Origin: an uncultured Prevotella sp.
Lineage (GTDB): Bacteria > Bacteroidota > Bacteroidia > Bacteroidales > Bacteroidaceae
Direction: 5' to 3'
DNA length: 41,094 nucleotides
Assembly: GCA_900317405.1 (NCBI GenBank)
Contig: ONGP01000015.1
Location: forward strand, 1-41,094
Positions 24,996 to 33,683 of the stretch are shown piece by piece. Every line of letters begins with the position of its first letter. Position 1 is the stretch's first letter. The notes under the pieces were generated by a model. That model searched no databases. It worked only from the letters and a program-made list of their open reading frames with translations, and was not told where the DNA came from. The position numbers were made by a program, and so were the translations under genes.

Positions 24996-25054
24996 ACGTT
25001 TATACATTAAACATTCTTGGCGGAGCCAAGCGGCAAAGCCGAGCGAAACATTAA
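24989..25054. repeat. Degenerate ACATTAA heptamers, interrupted by the hairpin repeat
   Basis: ACATTAA (24989-24995, holding the GH130 stop), ACGTTTA, TACATTAA and ACATT are followed by the 34-base hairpin element, after which ACATTAA resumes at 25048-25054. The arrangement looks like an insertion of the hairpin element into an older heptamer array. Confidence 0.7.
25012..25045. repeat. Double-hairpin repeat, copy 2, in the mannan operon
   Basis: This matches the copy in radA at 31 of 34 bases. It forms CTTGGC-GGA-GCCAAG and CGGC-AAA-GCCG stem-loops. It lies between the GH130 and symporter genes, 15 bases before the symporter ATG, so as RNA it could affect translation or stability of the downstream message. 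Confidence 0.7.
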
Positions 25055-25059
25055 TAAAT

Positions 25060-26403
25060 ATGGCTACACTAAAAGAGAAGATCGGTTACGCCTTGGGCGA
25101 TGCCGCTGCTGGAGGAATCACATGGAAAATCATGTCGATAGCCTTCCCATTGTTTTTCACAAATGTGTTTGGACTTACGTTTGCCGACGCTGCTACGCTG
25201 ATGCTGATAGCACGTATGTTTGACGTGGTGACCGACCCGCTGATGGGCTCGCTGGCCGACCGTACGCAGAGCAAATGGGGTACATACCGCCCCTGGCTGA
25301 TATTCGGCGCCATCCCATTCGGACTGATATTCGCACTGCTGCTCTACACTCCCGACTTCGGACCTGTGGGCAAGCGTGTGTGGGCTTACAGCCTGTATCT
25401 GCTCATGATGGCAATGTACACTGCAGTGAACGTGCCTTACGGATCGCTGCTGGGCGTGATGACAGATGATGACAATGAGAAGAACCAGTTCTCTAGCTTC
25501 CGCATGGTGGGTGCCTATGCAATGGGATTTATCACCCTGCTGTCGTTCCCATATCTGCAGCGCCTGGTGGGTGGTACAGAGCAGCACCAGTATGCTGTGC
25601 TGGGTGCATTCTTCGGTCTTATCGCTGCAGCCGGAACACTGGCTTGCGGACTGATGACCAAGGAGCGACTGAAGCCAGTACGTGCCGAAAAATTCTCGTT
25701 CAAGCAGTTTGGCGATCTGTTTAAGAATAAGCCATGGATTATCCTTACGCTGATAGGAATTTGTACAAACTTTTTCAATGGATTCCGTTACGCTGTAGCC
25801 GGATATATGCTTGAATACTGTCTGCATGGCGACGTGACCGTGAGCGGACTGATTATCAACTACACCGTGTTTATGACCTTTGGTGAGCTTACTTGTATGA
25901 TTTTCGGTGGTGTGTCGCCATCGTTCACCAAGATGATAGGCAGCAAGCGTATGGCGTTTATGGCAGCTGCGCTGATTTGTGTAGTATTTTCAGTAGCATT
26001 TTTCTTTGTTCCAATGGACCCAGGTTACATCTGGGTGATGGTGGCTCTGGTAGTGCTTACATCTATCGGTATCGGCCTGTATTCGCCACTGCTGTGGAGT
26101 ATGTATGCCGACGTGGCTGACTATGCTACCGAGAAGAACGGTACATCGAGCACAGGTCTGATTTTCTCATCAGGTACCATGGCGCAGAAGTTTGGTACAG
26201 CCATTTCTGGTTCGCTGGTAGCCCTGTTCCTGGGTATCGCAGGAGCAAGCATGATAACAGACGATATGGGCAACACGATGGTTGACCCGGCATCGATCAC
26301 CGACTCGGTGCTCACGATGGTTTGGAGTCTGTTCTCTATCTTCCCAGCTGTCATCGCTGGTTTGATAATACTGTTGTGTTGGATTTATCCTATTAAGAAA
26401 TGA
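25060..26403 (+). CDS. GPH-family (MelB-like) sugar:cation symporter, probably for mannobiose
   Basis: This inner-membrane carrier of 447 residues has about twelve hydrophobic helices. The start KIGYALGDAAAGGITW and the loop DVVTDPLMGSLADRTQSKWG with YRPWL are signatures of the glycoside-pentoside-hexuronide symporters related to MelB. The cation is Na+ or H+. In the equivalent B. fragilis cluster a transporter gene sits in the same place, between the phosphorylase and the epimerase, so mannobiose or short manno-oligosaccharides are the likely cargo. Its TGA overlaps the epimerase ATG as ATGA. The upstream gap holds the double-hairpin repeat. Confidence 0.9.
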   Translation: MATLKEKIGYALGDAAAGGITWKIMSIAFPLFFTNVFGLTFADAATLMLIARMFDVVTDPLMGSLADRTQSKWGTYRPWLIFGAIPFGLIFALLLYTPDFGPVGKRVWAYSLYLLMMAMYTAVNVPYGSLLGVMTDDDNEKNQFSSFRMVGAYAMGFITLLSFPYLQRLVGGTEQHQYAVLGAFFGLIAAAGTLACGLMTKERLKPVRAEKFSFKQFGDLFKNKPWIILTLIGICTNFFNGFRYAVAGYMLEYCLHGDVTVSGLIINYTVFMTFGELTCMIFGGVSPSFTKMIGSKRMAFMAAALICVVFSVAFFFVPMDPGYIWVMVALVVLTSIGIGLYSPLLWSMYADVADYATEKNGTSSTGLIFSSGTMAQKFGTAISGSLVALFLGIAGASMITDDMGNTMVDPASITDSVLTMVWSLFSIFPAVIAGLIILLCWIYPIKK

Positions 26404-27686
26404 ACGGGCGCGTAGATATGATGAGGCTGGAAATGCAGGATGTGCTGGAGAACAACATTCTGCGATTCTGGCTCGACAAGATGCAGGACCACGAGAACGG
26501 TGGTTTCTACGGTCGCATAGACGGCAGCGGACAGCTGCACCCAGAGGCCGAAAAGGGAGCTATACTTAATGCCCGCATACTGTGGAGCTTCTCGGCCGCA
26601 TATCGTGTGCTGGGCAACCCGGAGTATCTTGAGGCCGCTACACGAGCCAAGGATTATATTATCGACCACTTTGTGGACGAGGAGTATGGTGGCGTGTACT
26701 GGAGCGTAGACTACAAAGGCAATCCGCTGGACACCAAAAAGCAGTTCTATGCCATCGGCTTTGTCATCTACGGTCTGACGGAATATGCACGTGCTACGGG
26801 CGATAGAGAGGCGCTGGACTATGCGCTGAACCTATACGACTGCGTAGAGGAACACGCTCTGGACCGTGAGCACAACGGCTACATAGAGGCCTGCACACGC
26901 GAGTGGGGCGAGATAGCCGATATGCGCTTGTCGGAGCTGGATGCCAACTATCCTAAGTCGCAGAACACTCACCTGCACATCATCGAGCCATACACCAATC
27001 TCCTCAGGTGTCTGAAAGAGATGCAGGCTAAGGAGTCGTGCGACTACGTGCCAACCATCGGATCGGTGCTGCCAGTGAGCATAAGTGTGCCCATGGAGAC
27101 CATCGTAAGTGTGGAAGGTTCGCTTAGGAATCTGATTGATATTTTTACCGACAAGATTCTTAATCCTGAGACCCACCATCTCGACTTATTCTTCGATATG
27201 GACTGGACTCGCGGAGCTGGCCATCTGGAGAGCTACGGACACGATATCGAGTGCTCGTGGCTAATGCACGAAGCAGCGCTGGTATTAGGCGACCAAATGG
27301 TACTGGAGAAGGTGGAAAATATCGTACAGATGGTGGCCGAGGCATCGGAGAAAGGACTGACCCCTGAAGGAGCTATGATACACGAGGCAAATCTGGACAC
27401 AGGCCATGTAGACGACGACCTGCACTGGTGGGTTCAGGCCGAGAATGTAGTAGGGTGGTTCAATCTGTGGCAGCATTTCGGCGACGAAGAGGCATTCAGC
27501 AAAGCTGAAAAATGCTGGAAATACATCAAGGATCAACTGATAGACTGGGACAACGGCGAGTGGTATTGGAGTCGCCATAAGGACGGCTCGCTGAACACCA
27601 CCGACGACAAGGCAGGCTTCTGGAAATGCCCCTATCACAACTCCAGAATGTGTCTGGAAATCATTGAGAGAACAGCCGAGGAATAA
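26400..27686 (+). CDS. Mannobiose (cellobiose-type) 2-epimerase
   Basis: This cytoplasmic enzyme inverts C2 of the reducing sugar, turning beta-1,4-mannobiose into mannosyl-glucose, the substrate of the GH130 phosphorylase two genes upstream. The 428-residue protein is an (alpha/alpha)6 barrel of the AGE/cellobiose 2-epimerase family: FWLDKMQDHENGGFYGRIDG near the start, then KGAILNARILWSFSAAYR, then GHDIECSWLMHEAALVLG and DDDLHWWVQAENVVGW with the catalytic-type His residues, and KCPYHNSRMCLE at the end. It is translationally coupled to the symporter by a four-base overlap and is the last gene before the terminator. Confidence 0.93.
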   Translation: MNGRVDMMRLEMQDVLENNILRFWLDKMQDHENGGFYGRIDGSGQLHPEAEKGAILNARILWSFSAAYRVLGNPEYLEAATRAKDYIIDHFVDEEYGGVYWSVDYKGNPLDTKKQFYAIGFVIYGLTEYARATGDREALDYALNLYDCVEEHALDREHNGYIEACTREWGEIADMRLSELDANYPKSQNTHLHIIEPYTNLLRCLKEMQAKESCDYVPTIGSVLPVSISVPMETIVSVEGSLRNLIDIFTDKILNPETHHLDLFFDMDWTRGAGHLESYGHDIECSWLMHEAALVLGDQMVLEKVENIVQMVAEASEKGLTPEGAMIHEANLDTGHVDDDLHWWVQAENVVGWFNLWQHFGDEEAFSKAEKCWKYIKDQLIDWDNGEWYWSRHKDGSLNTTDDKAGFWKCPYHNSRMCLEIIERTAEE

Positions 27687-27714
27687 TCGTTAGGCAAATA
27701 GATTACAAAATTTT

Positions 27715-27747
27715 CGCCAAAGTGTTTGGAGCTTTGGCGGATTTTTT
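27715..27747 (+). terminator. Terminator of the mannan operon
   Basis: A perfect eight-base stem, CGCCAAAG (27715-27722) and CTTTGGCG (27732-27739), surrounds a nine-base loop and is followed by GATTTTTT. It lies 28 bases after the epimerase stop. The loop contains the TTTG -33 element of the pafA promoter. Confidence 0.85.
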
Positions 27748-27756
27748 GTACCTTTG
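27725..27756 (+). promoter_or_regulatory. Promoter of pafA
   Basis: TTTG (27725-27728), a 20-base spacer and TACCTTTG (27749-27756), followed by CAC, match both halves of the Bacteroidetes promoter. The -7 box ends nine bases before the pafA ATG, and the -33 element is in the loop of the preceding terminator. Confidence 0.8.
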
Positions 27757-27765
27757 CACACGATT

Positions 27766-29280
27766 ATGAGGAGAATATTACTATTCATTGCGCTAATAGC
27801 GTGCTATGTGACTGAAAGTCAGGCACAAACACAATTCAACGAGCGTCCGAAGCTCGTGGTGGGAATCGTAGTTGATCAGATGCGTTGGGACTATCTGGGC
27901 AGGTATTACGACAAGTATCAGGAAGACGGATTGAAACGTCTGATAACCAAAGGATACTCGTGTAATAACTGCCTGATTAATTATTTGCCCACGGTGACTG
28001 CCATCGGACATACGAGTGTGTATACGGGCACGACACCAGCTTTCCACGGCATCTGTGGTAACAGCTTCTACAAGAACGGAGTGAAAGTAAGCAGCTGCGA
28101 GGATCACGACGTGACTACAGTGGGTAGTAATAAGAAAGACGCTTCATCGCCAGTAAACCTGTTGGCAACTACCATTGGCGATCAGTTGCGACTGCATACC
28201 GACTTCAAGTCGAAGGTAATCGGTGTGAGCTACAAGGACCGTGCGGCCATCCTGCCTGCTGGTCGTAGCGCTAATGCTGCCTACTGGATTGACACCAAGG
28301 CCGGACAGTTTATCAGCAGCACATGGTATATGCAGGAGTTGCCACAGTGGGCTAAGGACTTCAATGCCCAGATGGCAAAGAACAAGGAACTGAAGAAGGT
28401 GGGTAAAGAAGTTGGTAGTTATCCACTTTGCGGTCATCTTACAGCCGATATGGCCATCGCCGCCCTGAAGGGTGAGCAGCTGGGCAAGGGCGAGGTGACC
28501 GATATGCTCTGCATAAGTTTCTCGCAGACCGACGTTATTGGACATGAGTTTGGTACTCGTGGCGAGCGCACCGATGAGGCTTATCTGGAACTTGATAAGG
28601 ACATCGCAAAACTGCTTAAGGCATTCGACGAGCAGGTGGGCGAGGGTAACTATCTGGTATTCCTGACAGCCGACCACGGTGGTGCACACAACTTCCAGTA
28701 TATGATAGACCACAAGCTTGGTGGTGGTGCATGGAAGGGCGACGAGGAGCACTTGGTAGAGTCCTACAAGAAATTTGCTAAGGAATACGGACTGACCAAG
28801 AATATTATCAAGGACTGTCTGGACTACCGCTTGGTGCTGGATAAGGATGCCATCCGCGAGCAGGGACTTGACGAGCAGGCCATTCGCGATGCTATCGTAA
28901 AAGAGCTGCTGAAGCTGCCACACGTAGCATTTGCATTCGACTTTAAGAAAGCAGCCACAGCTCCTGTGCCAGAGATGCTGAAGGAGCGAGCACTTAAGGG
29001 ATATCATCACGACCGTTCGGGCGACATCATCTTCATGCTGGAGCCAGGATGGTACGGATTTAATAGCAACTGGTCGTCGCCCATCGGAACCACCCACGGC
29101 GAGTGGAATCCATACGATGCCCATATCCCCCTGCTGTTCTACGGCTGGAAGGTTAAGCATGGTGAGACCAGCAGAGAGGTGCACATCACGGATATAGCTC
29201 CGACAGTGTGCCAGAAGCTGCACATACAGCAGCCAAACGCGTGTGTAGGCGAGGCAATCACAGAGGTGATAGCTCAGTAG
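27766..29280 (+). CDS. pafA: Secreted alkaline phosphatase of the PafA type
   Basis: This 504-residue periplasmic phosphomonoesterase has a signal peptide (MRRILLFIALIACYVTESQA). It shows the alkaline-phosphatase superfamily metal sites: VVDQMRWDY (first Asp), the catalytic Thr within YLPTVTAIGHTS (Thr76 or Thr78), TADHGGAHN and THGEWN. The Lys and Arg that replace the Arg of PhoA and mark PafA are present in SYKDRAAILPAGR. PafA enzymes have broad substrate range and are widespread in Bacteroidetes, where they supply phosphate. I use the ATG at 27766; the in-frame start at 27754 lies inside the promoter box. It is a single-gene unit between the mannan operon and the nuo operon. Confidence 0.92.
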   Translation: MRRILLFIALIACYVTESQAQTQFNERPKLVVGIVVDQMRWDYLGRYYDKYQEDGLKRLITKGYSCNNCLINYLPTVTAIGHTSVYTGTTPAFHGICGNSFYKNGVKVSSCEDHDVTTVGSNKKDASSPVNLLATTIGDQLRLHTDFKSKVIGVSYKDRAAILPAGRSANAAYWIDTKAGQFISSTWYMQELPQWAKDFNAQMAKNKELKKVGKEVGSYPLCGHLTADMAIAALKGEQLGKGEVTDMLCISFSQTDVIGHEFGTRGERTDEAYLELDKDIAKLLKAFDEQVGEGNYLVFLTADHGGAHNFQYMIDHKLGGGAWKGDEEHLVESYKKFAKEYGLTKNIIKDCLDYRLVLDKDAIREQGLDEQAIRDAIVKELLKLPHVAFAFDFKKAATAPVPEMLKERALKGYHHDRSGDIIFMLEPGWYGFNSNWSSPIGTTHGEWNPYDAHIPLLFYGWKVKHGETSREVHITDIAPTVCQKLHIQQPNACVGEAITEVIAQ

Positions 29281-29329
29281 TAGAAACGACAGAATAATTA
29301 AAACATTAGTAATATTATTTTAGCTTTTT

Positions 29330-29680
29330 ATGAACTTTACTTTGTTAATTACCGTCTTGGTGACGGCTATTACATTGGTGGTAGCGGCTTACGTGGTAGC
29401 CAAGCTGATAGGACCAAGGTCCTACGCTAAGGTGAAGGGTGAGCCGTATGAGAGCGGTATCCCAACCCGCGGCAGTTCATGGCTGCCCATCTCGGTGGGA
29501 TTCTATCTCTTTGCCATCTTGTTCCTCATGTTTGATGTAGAAACTGTGTTTCTGTATCCATGGGCAGTGGTAGTGAAGGAGTTTGGTTCGATGGCACTGC
29601 TGTCAATCGGCTTCTTCTTGGTAGTTCTAGTATTAGGCTTGGCTTATGCTTGGCGGAAAGGAGATCTGGAATGGAAGTAA
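29330..29680 (+). CDS. nuoA: Complex I subunit NuoA
   Basis: This is a small membrane subunit of the complex I proton pump (116 residues, three helices). The family block between helices one and two is present: YESGIPTRGSS with the adjacent LPISVGFYLFAILFLMFDVE, whose acidic FDVE lies near the quinone channel. It is first in the operon. The 49 bases upstream are A/T-rich; only an imperfect -7 box (TATTTTAG) is visible, so the promoter is uncertain. Its last ten bases overlap nuoB. Confidence 0.93.
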   Translation: MNFTLLITVLVTAITLVVAAYVVAKLIGPRSYAKVKGEPYESGIPTRGSSWLPISVGFYLFAILFLMFDVETVFLYPWAVVVKEFGSMALLSIGFFLVVLVLGLAYAWRKGDLEWK

Positions 29681-30405
29681 GAAAGCCCCACATCAAGAGT
29701 ATTCCCTACGACGAGTGGAATGACAACTCATCGCTGGAGAAGATTGTTGACGAGCTCCATGAGGGCGGCGTCAACGTGGTTACGGGCTCGCTTGACCAGC
29801 TGATCAACTGGGGCCGCTCTAACTCGCTCTGGTCGCTGACCTTTGCCACATCATGCTGTGGTATCGAGTTTATGGCTTGCGGTTGTGCCCGTTACGACTT
29901 TGCACGTTTCGGTTTCGAGGTTACTCGTAACTCTCCACGTCAGGCCGACCTGATTATGTGTGCTGGTACCATCACTCACAAGATGGCCCCCGCACTGAAG
30001 CGTCTGTACGACGAGATGGCCGAGCCTAAGTACGTTATCGCCGTAGGTGGTTGCGCCATCAGCGGTGGTCCATTCAAGTCGAGCTACCATGTAGTTAAGG
30101 GTATCGAGGAGATCGTGCCCGTTGACGTATTCATCCCTGGTTGCCCCCCACGTCCAGAGGCTATCATGTATGGCATGATGCAGCTGCAGCGTAAGGTGAA
30201 GATTGAGAAATTCTTTGGTGGTGCCAACCACAAGCAGACCGCTGAGGAGGCTGCACTGGGAGTATCAAACGAGGAGCTAACATTCCGCCAGAAGCACGGC
30301 GACCACCGTCGCGAGCCAATGGTTATCACAGAGGTTCCCCAGGAGTTTGTTGATGAAATGAAAACTGCTCAGGCAGAAGCAAAAGTAGAGGAGGACAAGG
30401 CATGA
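29671..30405 (+). CDS. nuoB: Complex I subunit NuoB (N2 cluster)
   Basis: This peripheral-arm subunit (244 residues) carries the terminal [4Fe-4S] cluster N2 that reduces the quinone. The ligands are visible: the adjacent Cys pair in [13 protein letters not shown], a Cys in VGGCAISGG and the Cys in [11 protein letters not shown]. The ATG at 29671 overlaps nuoA by ten bases; an earlier in-frame start at 29560 would lie deep inside nuoA and gives unrelated sequence. The charged C-terminal tail of about 60 residues extends past the conserved core, a feature I associate with Bacteroidetes homologues. The TGA overlaps the next ATG. Confidence 0.95.
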   Translation: MEVRKPHIKSIPYDEWNDNSSLEKIVDELHEGGVNVVTGSLDQLINWGRSNSLWSLTFATSCCGIEFMACGCARYDFARFGFEVTRNSPRQADLIMCAGTITHKMAPALKRLYDEMAEPKYVIAVGGCAISGGPFKSSYHVVKGIEEIVPVDVFIPGCPPRPEAIMYGMMQLQRKVKIEKFFGGANHKQTAEEAALGVSNEELTFRQKHGDHRREPMVITEVPQEFVDEMKTAQAEAKVEEDKA

Positions 30406-32015
30406 AATTAGAATTCTTATCATTCGATTTTGACAAGTTCGCCTCTGAGATGCTGAACTTGAAGAACAAGAAGGGCTTTGACTATCTTGTTACCATCGTA
30501 GGCGAGGACTTCGGTGCCGAAGAAGGTCTGGGATGTATCTACATTCTGGAGAACACCAAGACCCACGAGCGTTGCAGTGTGAAGATGCTGGCCAAGACTC
30601 AGGTTTGCGGCGACGGCATGCAGAGCAACGGCGTGAGCGCACTCGAGGGACAGATGGTGCCCTACATCCCAACAGTATCTAACATCTGGAAGGTGGCCGA
30701 CCTGCTGGAGCGCGAGGTATTCGACTTCTACGGAATCGTGTTCCTGGGTCATCCCGATATGCGTCGACTCTTCCTGCGTAACGACTTCAAGGGTCACCCA
30801 TTCCGCAAGGATTGGCAGTTTGACGACAAGTACACACTTGAGGACGACAACGAGCCCGACTACGGACTGGAGTTCTATCTCGACAAGGATGGCAACCTGC
30901 AGAGCAAGCAGAACCGCCTGTTTGGCGCCGACGACTATGTTATCAACATCGGTCCTCAGCACCCAGCTACACACGGTGTGCTCCGACTGCAGACAGTGCT
31001 GAACGGCGAGACCGTTAAGCGCATCTATCCACACCTGGGATATATCCACCGTGCCATCGAGAAGATGTGGGAGGGTATGACCTATCCACAGACTCTGGCT
31101 CTTACAGACCGTCTGAACTATCTGGGTGCTATGCAGCATCGTCATGCTCTGGTAGGTGTAATCGAGGAGGGTATGGGCGTAGAGCTCACAGACCGCATCA
31201 AGTACATCCGTACCATCATGGACGAGCTTCAGCGTCTCGACTCACACCTGCTCTACACATCGTGTGTGGCTCAGGACCTTGGCGCACTTACAGGTATGCT
31301 GTATGGTATGCGCGACCGTGAGCACGTGCTGAACTGCATGGAGGAGACCACTGGTGGCCGACTGATCCAGAACTATTATAGAATAGGTGGACTGCAGGAC
31401 GATATCGATCCTAACTTCGTAAAGAACTGTAAGGATCTGGTTAAGTATCTGCGCCCAATGATTCAGGAGTATATGGATGTGTTTGGTGACAACGTGATCA
31501 CTCACAACCGTCTGGAGAACTGTGGTCCGATGAGTCTCGAGGATTGTATCAACTACGCTGTTACAGGTCCTGCCGGACGTGCATCGGGCTGGAAGAACGA
31601 CGTGCGCAAGAACCACCCATACGACATGTACGACAAGGTGGAGTGGGAGCAGTGCACACTCGACACATGCGACTCTATGGGCCGCTACCTGGTTCACATC
31701 AACGAGATGTACCAGAGCCTGAACATCATCGAACAGCTCATCGACAATATCCCAGAGGGCGACTTCTACGTTAAGCAGAAGCCTATCATCAAGGTGCCCG
31801 AGGGACAGTGGTACTACTCTGTAGAGGGTGTAGCTGGTGAGTTTGGTGTATATCTCGACAGCCGTGGCGACAAGAGCCCATACCGCATGAAGATGCGCCC
31901 AATGGGACTCTCGCTGGTAGGTGCCTTCGACCCGATGCTTCGTGGTCAGAAGATTGCCGACCTGATTGCAACATGTGCTGCTATCGACGTTGTAATTCCT
32001 GATATTGACAGATAA
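30402..32015 (+). CDS. nuoCD: Complex I fused subunit NuoCD
   Basis: This is a 537-residue fusion of the 30-kDa (NuoC, about residues 1-150) and 49-kDa (NuoD, about 175-537) quinone-module subunits. The NuoC part has [20 protein letters not shown] followed by MRRLFL; the NuoD part opens with [16 protein letters not shown], the His-containing loop at the quinone site, and continues with [14 protein letters not shown] and GGLQDD. Fusion of C and D also occurs in E. coli. It is joined to nuoB by an ATGA overlap. NuoD ends in the usual VIPDIDR motif. Confidence 0.96.
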   Translation: MKLEFLSFDFDKFASEMLNLKNKKGFDYLVTIVGEDFGAEEGLGCIYILENTKTHERCSVKMLAKTQVCGDGMQSNGVSALEGQMVPYIPTVSNIWKVADLLEREVFDFYGIVFLGHPDMRRLFLRNDFKGHPFRKDWQFDDKYTLEDDNEPDYGLEFYLDKDGNLQSKQNRLFGADDYVINIGPQHPATHGVLRLQTVLNGETVKRIYPHLGYIHRAIEKMWEGMTYPQTLALTDRLNYLGAMQHRHALVGVIEEGMGVELTDRIKYIRTIMDELQRLDSHLLYTSCVAQDLGALTGMLYGMRDREHVLNCMEETTGGRLIQNYYRIGGLQDDIDPNFVKNCKDLVKYLRPMIQEYMDVFGDNVITHNRLENCGPMSLEDCINYAVTGPAGRASGWKNDVRKNHPYDMYDKVEWEQCTLDTCDSMGRYLVHINEMYQSLNIIEQLIDNIPEGDFYVKQKPIIKVPEGQWYYSVEGVAGEFGVYLDSRGDKSPYRMKMRPMGLSLVGAFDPMLRGQKIADLIATCAAIDVVIPDIDR

Positions 32016-32030
32016 TAAAGCGTTTGGATT

Positions 32031-33122
32031 ATGATTTTTGACTTTAGAATTGTTACACAATGGTTCGACGCTCTCCTTCGCGAGACACTCGGCTTGGGAG
32101 ATTTTCTGTCGATATTGATTGAGTGCGTGCTGGTGGGCACAGGTATCCTACTGGGATATGCCCTCATAGCGTGCGTACTGATATTTATGGAGCGTAAGGT
32201 ATGTGCCTACTTCCAGTGCCGTCTTGGCCCGATGCGAGTAGGATACTGGGGACTGCTTCAGGTGTTTGCCGACGTGCTGAAGATGCTCATCAAGGAGATC
32301 TTCTTCGTTGACCGTGCCGACAAGCTGCTCTATGCCGTTGCTCCACTTCTGGTGATTATCGGTAGTGTAGGTGCATTCTCGTTCCTGCCTTGGAACATGG
32401 GTGCTACCATCCTCGATTTCAACGTAGGTGTATTCCTGCTCACCGCCATTTCTTCTATCGGCGTGGTAGGTATCTTCCTCGCAGGTTGGAGTTCTAACAA
32501 TAAGTACTCTGTGGTTTCGGCCATGCGTGGTGCAGTGCAGATGATTTCTTACGAGATGTCGCTCTGCCTCTGCCTGATTACAGCTGTAATCCTGACAGGA
32601 ACCATGCAGATGAGCGGTATCGTTGAAGCACAGACAGGCCCATGGAAGTGGCTTGTGTTCCAGGGTCACATCCCTGCTATCATCGCCTTCTTCGTATTCC
32701 TCATCGCGGGTAACGCCGAGGCCAACCGTGGCCCATTCGATATGGCTGAGGCCGAGAGTGAGCTTACAGCCGGTCACCATACTGAGTATTCAGGTATGGG
32801 ATTCGGTTTCTTCTACCTCGCTGAGTTCCTCAACCTCTTTATCATCGCAGGTATCGCTGCTACAGTGTTCCTGGGTGGTTGGGCTCCTGTAAACATCGGT
32901 GTCGACGCCTTCGATGCAGTGATGAACTACATCCCTGGTATCGTATGGTTTATGGGTAAGACCTTCTTCCTGGTTTGGATTCTGATGTGGATTAAGTGGA
33001 CATTCCCACGTCTGCGTATCGACCAGATCCTGAAGCTTGAGTGGAAGTACTTGATGCCTCTGGGACTCATCAACCTTGTAATTATGACTGTTGTTGTGGC
33101 CCTTGGCCTATATATTAAATAA
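32031..33122 (+). CDS. nuoH: Complex I subunit NuoH
   Basis: This membrane subunit (363 residues, about eight helices) forms the quinone cavity and joins the peripheral and membrane arms. The conserved loops are present: FMERKVCAYFQCRLGPMRVG after helix one, and GNAEANRGPFDMAEAESELT with the AGHHTEYSG block, which lines the quinone/proton channel. It starts 15 bases after nuoCD. Confidence 0.96.
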   Translation: MIFDFRIVTQWFDALLRETLGLGDFLSILIECVLVGTGILLGYALIACVLIFMERKVCAYFQCRLGPMRVGYWGLLQVFADVLKMLIKEIFFVDRADKLLYAVAPLLVIIGSVGAFSFLPWNMGATILDFNVGVFLLTAISSIGVVGIFLAGWSSNNKYSVVSAMRGAVQMISYEMSLCLCLITAVILTGTMQMSGIVEAQTGPWKWLVFQGHIPAIIAFFVFLIAGNAEANRGPFDMAEAESELTAGHHTEYSGMGFGFFYLAEFLNLFIIAGIAATVFLGGWAPVNIGVDAFDAVMNYIPGIVWFMGKTFFLVWILMWIKWTFPRLRIDQILKLEWKYLMPLGLINLVIMTVVVALGLYIK

Positions 33123-33131
33123 GGTATAGCA

Positions 33132-33677
33132 ATGGAAGATAATAAGACATATTTCGGAGAAATCGGGCATGGCATGAAGACTCTGGCCATTGGTATGAAG
33201 ACCACCTGGAAGGAATACTTCAAGGACTTCTTCACCAACAAGTCTACAGAGCAGTACCCCGAGAACCGCAAGACCACACTGCACGTGGCTAAGCGTCATC
33301 GCGGCCGCTTGACATTCAAGCGCAACGAGGATGGCAGCTACAAGTGCACGGCTTGCACATTGTGCGAAAAGGCCTGTCCTAACGGAACCATCAAGATTAC
33401 AGCCCACATGGCCGAGGATCCTGAGACAGGTAAGAAGAAGAAGGTGCTCGACGACTATCAGTACGACCTTGGCGACTGCATGTTCTGCCAGCTCTGTACT
33501 AACGCCTGCAACTTCGACGCCATCGAGTTTACAAACGACTTTGAGAACGCTGTGTTCGACCGCTCTAAGTTGGTGCTCCACCTCAACGAGGAGGTTTACC
33601 AGGGTGGTTCGCTGCCTAACCTTATCGATGGTGGCGCCGAGTGGGAAGTCGGCAAGTTTAACACTAAAACGAAGTAA
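33132..33677 (+). CDS. nuoI: Complex I subunit NuoI (two 4Fe-4S clusters)
   Basis: This is a 181-residue ferredoxin-like subunit carrying clusters N6a and N6b. It has two four-Cys motifs, CTACTLCEKACPNGTIKI and CMFCQLCTNACNFDAIEF. The last Cys of the second motif is followed by Asn where Pro is usual; ligands are all retained. With no NuoEFG in the operon, NuoI is the likely entry point for electrons from an external donor such as ferredoxin or flavodoxin. Confidence 0.95.
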   Translation: MEDNKTYFGEIGHGMKTLAIGMKTTWKEYFKDFFTNKSTEQYPENRKTTLHVAKRHRGRLTFKRNEDGSYKCTACTLCEKACPNGTIKITAHMAEDPETGKKKKVLDDYQYDLGDCMFCQLCTNACNFDAIEFTNDFENAVFDRSKLVLHLNEEVYQGGSLPNLIDGGAEWEVGKFNTKTK

Positions 33678-33683
33678 CGCGTT

